In this document: piece after piece, positions 58,601 to 64,000 of the stretch
Numbering within the stretch: the stretch's first letter is position 1
Layout: each line of letters opens with the position of its first letter
From: Leguminivora glycinivorella
Taxonomy: Eukaryota; Arthropoda; Insecta; Lepidoptera; Tortricidae
DNA length: 64,000 bases
Reading direction: 5' to 3'
NCBI RefSeq assembly: GCF_023078275.1
Contig: NC_062983.1
Location: 15,803,001-15,867,000 of the forward strand
Program-made: the position numbers and the translations under genes
Notes under the pieces: generated by a model
Seen by the model: only the letters and a program-made list of their open reading frames with translations
What the model was told of the DNA's origin: nothing
The model's database searches: none

Positions 58601-59614
58601 TTCGGCGAAGGAAAACATCGTGAGGAAACCGGACTAATTCCAATAAGGTCTAGTTTAATACCCTTCGGGTTGGAAGGTCAGATGGCAGTCGCTTTCGTAA
58701 AAACTAGTGCCTACGCTAAATCTTGGGATTAGTTGTCAAAGCGGACCCCAAGCTCCCATGAGCCGTGGCAAATGCCGGGATAACGCAAGGAGGATGATTA
58801 CATACACAGACAATCTCATTGGTATGCTGTAGTACCTATGTACCTATCTTTTGTGTTATGTGATGTACATTTTGAGTTCATAATGTGACATATGTGTATG
58901 GACTAGCTCGGAAACACGTGTTTTGTCCTTTTTCATTTTATCCACTAGTGGGTAAAGTAAAAGAAAAAGTTCTTTAAAATTGATAATGAATCTAGTTGTG
59001 AAACTCTTAAATATATGTAAAAGTATGTTAACCGACAATTTTATTTAATACCTATTGTCACAGTATAATAAAGAGTACTATCGTACAGTATGGCCACTCC
59101 CGCTCCCCGCTGAAATTGCCGCCCACCCCCTCTCGGTTACCTCACAGTTACCGCCTGTCAAAAACGCGAACAGTCGACCTGTCATATTTCACTCATATAC
59201 AAGCATAGTACGAGTTCACCTACACGAGCTTAGACTGTGTGCTAGGAACGCGCCTCTTTCATATATTTGATCGCCAGTGTCCGAGGTGTGCTACTGTGGT
59301 GTCTGCGCAGTAGCAATTATTTTAAATTGCACGTAAGAGAAAGCTTTTCTTTTCAATAAGTAAACTATGTCACAAGGACATAGCTTAGCAAAAAATGCAT
59401 CCTTAAAAATTAATCATTCAAAATAATAACTTTTCTTTTGCCGGAAAGTAAACATTTTGTAGTATTTACAGATTTTTTACGTGTGTGTGGGAACCTTTTG
59501 ACGTTTTCCTCATATTCCCCAAAACGAGGGTAGCTACATATATATAGGTATGTACTTACTGCTATCCACCCTCAGGAGCAACACAAACACAGCCGTCACA
59601 AACAACATTGACAT
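49435..59614 (-). CDS. CLIP-domain serine protease B, 7 exons, C-terminal frameshift
   Basis: Exons (minus strand): 59560-59614, 55926-56095, 53516-53975, 52236-52426, 51865-51970, 50309-50486 and 49435-49674 (last exon frameshifted). All GT-AG junctions keep phase. As written, the frame ends at TAG 49575-49577 after 419 residues; the family C-terminus would continue to TGA at 49435-49437. The signal peptide is in exon 1. The CLIP domain (about 26-78) has six Cys. A long Trp/Ser/Thr/Arg repeat linker (about 116-170) follows, then linking Cys199 and activation after Lys206 (DDK|IWGG). Triad: His251, Asp313, Ser411; pocket Asp405. The Cys-rich insert DPDCEWDEGERMC is typical of prophenoloxidase-activating/easter-like enzymes. 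It is a paralogue of protease A on the same strand. Function or pseudogene status depends on whether the one-base loss is real. Confidence 0.9.
49889..49978 (-). pseudogene. Relic copy 2 of protease B exon 6
   Basis: More decayed: KPLCLG-like start and GATEV/TG-G remnants are visible on the minus strand. Shares CCCAAGACACAGTGGCTT with relic copy 1. Confidence 0.65.
50066..50222 (-). pseudogene. Relic copy 1 of protease B exon 6
   Basis: Translates as MKPLCLGLMPELQADSMVGQ, QVVVTGWGAREDGL, VALPVVSNSEC then stop (CAG to TAG). It lacks five codons present in exon 6. Flanking intron sequence (TATATAGA ... CACAG) is duplicated too. Confidence 0.88.
50309..50486 (-). CDS. Protease B exon 6: PVCLP / GWG segment
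   Basis: Encodes DNIKPVCLPSTPEL ... VVVTGWGATEDG ... PVVSNSECQDAYNG. The acceptor is TTTCAG and the donor GG|GTGAGT. Two decayed copies lie downstream. Confidence 0.92.
50595..50685 (+). repeat. SINE/LINE end, GGCGTCCATAGGTTACGGTGACC family
   Basis: GTTGCAGGCGTCCATAGGTTACGGTGACCGCTTTCCATCAGGCGG ... GCCACCGACGTAGTAT-family sequence recurs at 62690-62775 and degenerately at 38170-38240. Confidence 0.7.
51685..51845 (-). repeat. GTGACAGAGCCAGAC family copy in intron 5 of protease B
   Basis: GAAGTGACAATCGTTGACGCTATGTGGCGATC ... GAAGCGTAAGCTATTGTGACG. Confidence 0.65.
51865..51970 (-). CDS. Protease B exon 5: catalytic Asp
   Basis: Encodes NVTVDTIIPHPGYSPQNLF then DDIALLRLSEPADFTQ. The acceptor is TTCCAG and the donor G|GTTAGT. 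Confidence 0.92.
52104..52174 (-). pseudogene. Relic partial copy of protease B exon 4
   Basis: ACCACTCCAGAGAGTCTTAG ... GCAGTGTTCC ... TTAGCACTC matches 52317-52385 of exon 4 with about one difference per six bases. The His motif codons are altered. Confidence 0.8.
52236..52426 (-). CDS. Protease B exon 4: catalytic His
   Basis: The acceptor is TTCCAG and the donor CGA|GTAAGT. Encodes KLSCGGTLIHERYVLTAAHC and DPDCEWDEGERMCAPSTR. Confidence 0.92.
52427..53309 (-). other. Intron 3 of protease B, nothing recognised
   Basis: AT-rich; no exon or element supported. Confidence 0.4.
53310..53400 (+). repeat. LINE 3'-end fragment
   Basis: GAGCACATGAAACTACTCAAG ... CAGTGCCACTCTTGGCAA matches the reverse complement of 44215-44275. 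Confidence 0.7.
53516..53975 (-). CDS. Protease B exon 3: CLIP end, Trp-rich linker, activation site
   Basis: Starts VCCQSESQTEP, then five variants of a 10-11-residue unit (TTTRRPSWNSD type), then TDCGVIEDDKIWGGNRTRLF and EMPWMVLISYNS. It corresponds to exons 3 plus 4 of protease A, without their intron. Confidence 0.92.
53976..55332 (-). other. Intron 2 of protease B, distal part, nothing recognised
   Basis: No exon or repeat could be supported apart from AT-rich sequence. Confidence 0.4.
55333..55493. mobile_element. MITE with ~45-bp ends, TGAAATAAAACTATGGAAACGG
   Basis: Inverted arms TGAAATAAAACTATGGAAACGGATTAAATC... and the complement at 55446-55493. The interior contains GTCGAAACGTCGGGATG. 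Confidence 0.85.
55686..55843 (-). pseudogene. Relic copy of protease B exon 2 (CLIP domain)
   Basis: Nucleotide alignment to exon 2 runs from GTTTATCCGTGTCA to TTGTCTGTCTTTGAAACTCC. Translation retains DKC at the start and RRKL near the end, but has several stops and lost cysteines. Confidence 0.8.
55926..56095 (-). CDS. Protease B exon 2: CLIP domain
   Basis: The acceptor is CTCCTAG and the donor ATC|GTACGT. Encodes DKCQAEGRPGMCRLLDDC ... LQTLMCGFDTDKPI. A decayed copy lies at 55686-55843. Confidence 0.9.
56325..56405 (-). repeat. LINE 3' end, ATTCTCTACCAGTCAACCAT family
   Basis: ATTATTTATTTATTTTGTCAGACATTTTG ... GGACTTAATGCC ... CTACCAGTCAACCATGGGGC. In intron 1 of protease B. Confidence 0.7.
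56406..56784 (-). other. Intron 1 of protease B, nothing recognised
   Basis: No feature supported. Confidence 0.35.
56785..57840 (-). mobile_element. GGGTTCCGTAG repeat, copy 2 (reverse), interrupted by a related copy
   Basis: 56785-57160 is the reverse complement of 2222-2602. The match resumes at about 57771-57838 (ATATTGGTACCAAATTTCAGC) and ends ACGGAACCCTAAAAA. The gap is filled by the inner element. Confidence 0.8.
57161..57770 (+). mobile_element. Inner GGGTTCCGTAG-type element nested in copy 2
   Basis: Starts TTTTTAGGGTTCCGTAGCC, has a (GTCCGTCT)n tract at 57217-57258 and ends CTACGGAACCC ... CTTGGCCGGTTTTTT. It shares ends with the outer element, but its interior is unrelated. Confidence 0.75.
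57841..58484 (-). other. Intron 1 of protease B, nothing recognised
   Basis: AT-rich; no feature supported. Confidence 0.35.
58485..58800 (+). mobile_element. tRNA-derived SINE
   Basis: The head has a tRNA 3' half, GGAGGTCGCGGGTTCGAACCCCGGCTCGCACC, with a perfect box B. The A-box half is deleted. The body contains TTTTCGGCGAAGGAAAACATCGTGAGGAAACC and ends CGCAAGGAGGATGATTAC. This is a common lepidopteran SINE layout. Confidence 0.75.
58903..58963. repeat. CTCGGAAACACGTGTTTTGTCC fragment
   Basis: Shares the block and CACTAGTGGGTAAAGTAA with 27168-27243. Confidence 0.6.
59065..59290 (+). repeat. GGCCACTCCCGCTCCCCGCTG repeat, copy 3
   Basis: Colinear with 17796-18005, with an extra CACAGTTACC block, and with 43640-43965 in reverse. 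Confidence 0.8.
59291..59553 (-). other. Intron 1 of protease B, proximal end
   Basis: Nothing recognised. Confidence 0.35.
59560..59614 (-). CDS. Protease B exon 1: signal peptide
   Basis: ATG at 59614 opens MSMLFVTAVFVLLLRVDS. The donor is A|GTAAGT, phase 1, matching exon 2's entry phase. Confidence 0.8.
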
Positions 59615-60660
59615 TTTGCCTTCTCGCTCTAATTAATAGTTCGCATCTCGAGAGCGGATTCCTTTTCGAAAACAAAACACTATCGCGTGTCGAAACGCGT
59701 TCCAAACTGTGACTAAATTCTGTAGTTAATTACCCACGGTTTTAATTATGTTTTAGGTTATTTTTCGATAACGCGCGACCGTTTTCGAGTCCGCGTGATG
59801 TTCAGAGCGGTGGTATGGCTGACGGTTGTTATCAGACTGGTCGGGCAGGTGATCGGGCGTGAATCAGCAAGTAATGGACTCGTTGGGAGACTCGTTTGTA
59901 GATCAGTCGATTTAATTGATGTCGGAGCAGGGGGTTTTTGGGTCGATGACAATGTTTATGATATATGAGAAAATCGATTTGTGATTTCTATGTATCGTGC
60001 GTGCTTAGACATTTAGTATTTCACATAATCGTCATCAATAGGTATCATAATTACGAACTTTACTAAAAAACCTTATAAACGTCAAGATAAATAATTATAA
60101 AATAAACTTTATACTACATTCATCACAAATGAGTACCCTGCCTGGGTATAGGTACTCATTTGTACTAATTATAATTCGTGGGTTCTGATACCTATCTACT
60201 TAAAGTTTGTCTAGAAGAGGTCGTTTCTTAGCTACAAGAACGTTTGTTTTTTTAAATAAGTACGCATTTATGAGGGCAAAATAAAGATAAAACCTATGAA
60301 GCAAATTTAGCCAAAAAAATATTTTTTAAGGTTTTTTATGTATTTTCAATTTTCTCATAAAAAGTGAATGTAATTCGTAAAACTGGCACATAAATTTTTT
60401 TTTTTTTTTCAATAAGAGTACTTTTTTCAACGAGTCACTAGGTACTTTTTGATAATATGTCCCATAAATTATGTCCAATAACGGCATCATTGACATTAAA
60501 GTAGCGTTTTGTTCTGAGGAATAATAAGTAATTGTTGTTTTTTTTTAAATACTTATAACTGAAAGTAGGCGAAATCTAGAAAAGTTTATATGACATTTTA
60601 CACTTCTTATATGGTGAGAATATATACGCTGTTAAAATTATGAATCCGGTTTCCTCATGT
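59615..60660. other. Upstream region of protease B
   Basis: Should hold its promoter and 5' UTR. I saw no convincing TATA box and only a weak NF-kB-like half (AAGGAATCC near 59661). The 64-codon minus frame at 59758-59952 has no domain. Confidence 0.35.
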
Positions 60661-60674
60661 TACACCGTGTATAA

Positions 60675-60735
60675 GAAACATATTTTTTATCACGTCACTG
60701 CTCCGGCAAAGCAATATCGCAGGTTCGAGTCCTGA
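60675..60735 (+). repeat. tRNA-like fragment
   Basis: TCACGTCACTG ... GCAGGTTCGAGTCCTGACGGAGGTGTGATTTTTT has a plausible acceptor stem, T arm and Pol III terminator, but no room for D and anticodon arms. Probably a SINE relic. Confidence 0.35.
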
Positions 60736-61400
60736 CGGAGGTGTGATTTTTTCCATTTTTCCTTTAATTTAAAAATATGTACCTACTTATATAAGACCTA
60801 GGTAATGCAGATCCCTAAGAAGTTAATTAATGAATGTTAGTTGCGGACGTCACTGCGTGCTGCTATTAGCTATGGCATAATGTCATGGAAAACTCAAGTG
60901 CACTAAACACGGTTAATTACAGGAATGCAGTAATTGCATTATTGCATAACAACCTTTTGGTCACCCTGTAGCTTGCTACAGGGTGGGACAAATGAGCGGG
61001 GAACAGTGAAGGTTGTGTCACCACACCAACTGGTAATGGCTCTCTAGATACTTCAAAAACGAATAGCAAATTGCATTTTATCCACAAGAGTGCGAAGTAA
61101 TTTCATACAAAATTTACCTTTAAGCCCAAAAGCTGTCATGAACAATTGACGAAAAATTTTTGATTTTGAATCATAAATATTTAATAAATTGACGAATTTG
61201 GATGAGGAATGGGAATTTGGTTCGTGTTGGTGTGGTGAACCTCGCTACGCTCGCGGTTCAATATTGGAATCTTTCGCTTATTCGGGTATCAATATGGACA
61301 CGTGTGGTCAAACAACTACTTTGCTCCCTTGTAAAACAAATAACTATTATTTTCATTTAAATTTCAAAATTTCATCACGATTGGTTAATTTATTACACCA
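60736..61400. other. No gene recognised
   Basis: No exon or element supported; the 61189-61491 frame has no recognisable domain. Confidence 0.35.
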
Positions 61401-61404
61401 CATG

Positions 61405-61465
61405 AAGTACAAATGGCTAAGGTATTCTCTACTAGTCAACCGCTGGGACAAACAGAAACTTACAA
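61405..61465 (-). repeat. Degenerate LINE end, ATTCTCTACTAGTCAACCGC
   Basis: Fourth, more diverged member of the ATTCTCTACCAGTCAACCAT set. Confidence 0.5.
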
Positions 61466-61631
61466 TGCGGAAAAGAAAATCAGAAATTTAAAGAGATAAA
61501 AGTCAGTAATTATTTATTGACTAATAGTTAATTTCGGAGGAGGAACCAATAGATTACGAAACGGTTTTAGACATTTTTACGGAATATTGAATTGTTCGAA
61601 TTGTATTTATAAATTTACAAGTGGATAATTA

Positions 61632-61685
61632 CTGCCCTGGGTGAGGCTTGAACTCACGGCCTCTGGATCGATCCTCCTTCGATAG
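61632..61685 (-). repeat. tRNA-like SINE remnant
   Basis: Minus strand GGCCGTGAGTTCAAGCCTCACCCAGGGCAG has a box-B-like core. The rest of the tRNA is lost. Confidence 0.45.
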
Positions 61686-61854
61686 TCATATTGGAAATTC
61701 ACCAGTTTCGATGCACTGACTATGCTAACATACCATAGCATGCTATCATGCTATGTATGCATGCTACAGCATGTTTAGCGCATCGTAATGTGCGTAGCCG
61801 AATGCACAAACGCTCGAAACGCTCACGATAATATATATCTCTTTCGTATAGAGA

Positions 61855-61945
61855 TGGGCGCTGACGGGTAAATACCGGGAAAATACCCATATCTACCCAA
61901 TCCACCCGGTATTTACCCGTATCTACCCAAATGAGCGGGTATAAA
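61855..61945. repeat. Low-complexity GGGTAAATACCGGG block
   Basis: Five or more variants of CCCGGTATTTACCC / TACCCAA. Similar in style to the block near 15750-15830. Confidence 0.6.
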
Positions 61946-62510
61946 AAATAATCCATGAAATTAAAGATTATTCTTAATTTACATGACTGAAATATACTTT
62001 TCTACTAAAATGAATATATATATTTGACTAACTAATATTAAAATGTTAACAGAAATTCCAAATATTCCAATATATCATGTGTAATTTACCACATTCAATT
62101 AAAAAGTTGTATTCCCCAGATGTTTTAGGCCCACTAAGTATTCAAATAACTTAACTTAAACACGGTGGACAGACAAATGCAAATTCATTAGCTAATGAGG
62201 TCACAGCTTTGCAAAACGCCAGGTAGGTGCATCCGTATTGAAAGGGTGCAATTAGTCACTTGACCGGTCAGTTACTTTTTTTTATTTTTATTTATGGGAA
62301 TACTTATACTTTAGTTTGTACTTAGCTAAACAAGCGCCACGTCCACGTGTGATTTTAATTAACACTTGCTTTGAATTCGGACTGTAATAATGCCTACTAT
62401 GTGACTTCGGCTAGATACTGGACTTCGGCTAGATATAGGTTTTACCAAACAAACAGCTATATCCCAAGTAACATTTTAGTGCTATTATTTTGGTTTTCGA
62501 CGCTAAAAGC
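61946..62510. other. No gene recognised
   Basis: AT-rich; a CTAACTAACTAA tract follows at 62511-62545. Confidence 0.4.
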
Positions 62511-62596
62511 TAACTAACTAACTAACTAACTAAGCTAACTAAGCTAACTTGTTCCGTCTATTGTCCTTTGAGTCGTCGGCAACCCGAACCCTCCTT

Positions 62597-62657
62597 GGAA
62601 CTTGTACACTCCTTTTTGCTGTGTACTTAACACAGCAAAAGGGAGTGTACAAGTTTT
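62597..62657. repeat. Perfect-stem hairpin
   Basis: AACTTGTACACTCC-TTTTTGCTGTGT, loop ACTTA, ACACAGCAAAAGGGAGTGTACAAGTT. About 25 bp of stem with one bulge. Confidence 0.85.
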
Positions 62658-62689
62658 TAAGGGGGTGGCAACGCGCATGTGACACTGTT

Positions 62690-62780
62690 TGAGTAACAGG
62701 CGTCCATAGGTTACAGTGACCGCTTTACATCAGGCGGACCGTATACTTGTTTGCCACCGACGTAGTATTAAAAAAAAAGC
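62690..62780 (+). repeat. SINE/LINE end, GGCGTCCATAGGTTACAGTGACC family
   Basis: Copy of the 50595-50685 segment, ending GCCACCGACGTAGTATT(A)n. Confidence 0.75.
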
Positions 62781-62844
62781 TACTATAGATGTCGTATAAA
62801 GGTTTTCGGCGTGACCGCCTGTCGTATAAAAGCCTCCAGTAACA

Positions 62845-63600
62845 CCTTTTAGCTCTATAAGCTTATACCGCTAAAAGATGTTATTAGGAAGTGATGTAAA
62901 CGTTTATATCACCATTTTATAGAGCCGCTATAGGCCTGGTCTATAACAGGATCAAATATGACTACTATAGGTCTATTATATTGTATAATTTAATCAAAAA
63001 GTAACACAGTATTACAGTTTACACCAAGGCACTGTGAAACTACAAAAATACAAAACAAGACTTACAAAAAAAAATACAAAAGACATAATAATAGTGTTAG
63101 GAATCACTGCTATGCAATCAATTTGCGCTATTAAGGTTCCCGACAAGCCGCTATAGTTGTTGCGTTATACAGCTAAAAGGTGTTATTAGGAAGTGATGTA
63201 AACGTTTATATCACCATTTTATAGAGCCGCTATAGGCCTGGTCTATAACAGGATCAGATATGACTATTATAGAACAATATTATTGTATAATGGTGTTAGA
63301 AATCACTGTTATGCAATCAATTTGCGCTATTAAGGTTCCCGACAAGCCGCTATAGTTGCTGTGTTATACAGCTAAAAGGTGTTATTAGGAAGTGATGTAA
63401 ACGTTTATATCACCATTTTATAGAGCCGCTATAGGCCTGGTCTATAACAGGATCAAATAACCTACTAAAGAACAATATTATTGTATAATAGTGTGAGGAA
63501 TCACTGTTATGCTATCAATTTGCGCTATTAAGGTTCCCAACAAGCCGCTTATAGTATTTTTAGTAGTTGTGTTTTAACAGATTTAAAACCTAACTATACC
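62845..63600 (+). repeat. Tandem repeat, ~200-bp unit, three clear copies
   Basis: GTTATTAGGAAGTGATGTAAACG starts units at 62880, 63182 and 63381. Units run through ATAGAGCCGCTATAGGCCTGG and TTGCGCTATTAAGGTTCCC. The first unit is longer because it carries a ~100-bp insertion near 62990-63090. A decayed fourth unit follows 63520. Confidence 0.9.
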
Positions 63601-64000
63601 ACTATTTTGGGATATAGTGGCTTTGGAAAACACTGCTATAGTATTTAACACTATAGTAGTGTTATGAATACCATTATAGAGCTATTTTGCTGTATAATGA
63701 AGTTTTCAGAATACGTTTATATAGCTTTGAAAAGCGTTAATAGTCGTTTTCTAATGCCTTTTATATCTCATCGCCGTATACGCCACAATGACTCTTTTAT
63801 ACATATCACAGAACTGTTGAATAATGGTTTCGGTATCTCTTTTAAAACACAATAGCGTTATAGCTGACTTTACTATATATTTTAAAAACCAAATCAGATA
63901 TATAAGAGTAGAAAACGATTACTTTTAAATGATAATTTTAACCTTAAAAGGCTGTTTTATGGTGTTTATACATCGTAATTATGAAATCAGGCCAAAGATG
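63601..64000. other. No gene recognised
   Basis: Several ACTATAGTAGT / ACCACTATTT motifs look like decayed continuation of the tandem repeat. Confidence 0.35.

Noticed and set aside
59655..59670. NF-kB site in the protease B promoter
   Set aside because: Only a partial match; not enough to call.
60675..60735. Functional tRNA gene with Pol III terminator
   Set aside because: Too short for D and anticodon arms; probably a SINE relic.

Overview
This window is eukaryotic nuclear DNA, most likely from a moth or butterfly (Lepidoptera). The evidence is AT-rich sequence, short exons with GT-AG introns, insect CLIP-domain serine proteases, a mariner relic, Lepidoptera-type LINE tails, a tRNA-headed SINE and very many MITEs. 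Almost no long ORFs are intact, because real genes are split into short exons and most of the remaining DNA is mobile. There is no CRISPR array, operon or other prokaryotic feature.

Layout. 1-1297: 3' end of an LTR retrotransposon (pol tail plus 3' LTR with 70-bp tandem repeats). 4543-6858 (+): a two-exon gene for a C14orf119/DUF4508-type protein, with an 8-bp-TSD foldback element in its intron. 7.1-9.7 kb: MITE cluster. 10290-20650 (-): a complete eight-exon CLIP-domain trypsin-like protease gene (379 aa). Its introns hold two decayed copies of its own exon 3, LINE fragments, a GC-rich PIF/Harbinger-like foldback, a hAT-like MITE and an 820-bp near-perfect foldback. 21-27 kb: an unidentified terminal exon, a LINE broken by a hAT-like MITE, and a 2-kb TA-flanked element. 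27381-42855: a 15.5-kb LTR element on the minus strand with about 3.06-kb LTRs, PBS, PPT and TATA box, but no gag-pol reading frame. This is a LARD-like, apparently non-coding giant element. 42.9-48.3 kb: LINE, SINE, MITE and mariner debris. 49435-59614 (-): a second, paralogous seven-exon CLIP-domain protease with a Trp-rich repeat linker, a Lys-Ile-Trp-Gly-Gly activation site and a frameshift just after the catalytic Ser motif. 56.3-64 kb: nested repeats, SINE and a roughly 200-bp tandem repeat.

How the genes fit together. Both proteases show signal peptide, CLIP domain, linker, activation site and an S1 protease domain with complete His/Asp/Ser triads and Asp189 (trypsin specificity). This is the design of haemolymph cascade enzymes (prophenoloxidase activation or Toll/Spaetzle processing), but the exact substrates cannot be read from the sequence. 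The strongest unexplained pattern is that individual exons of both genes have decayed tandem copies just on their 3' side: exon 3 of the first gene, and exons 2, 4, 6 and 7 of the second. Several relics carry stops, while some copies of the second gene's terminal exon are still open. The other main discovery candidate is the giant-LTR element.
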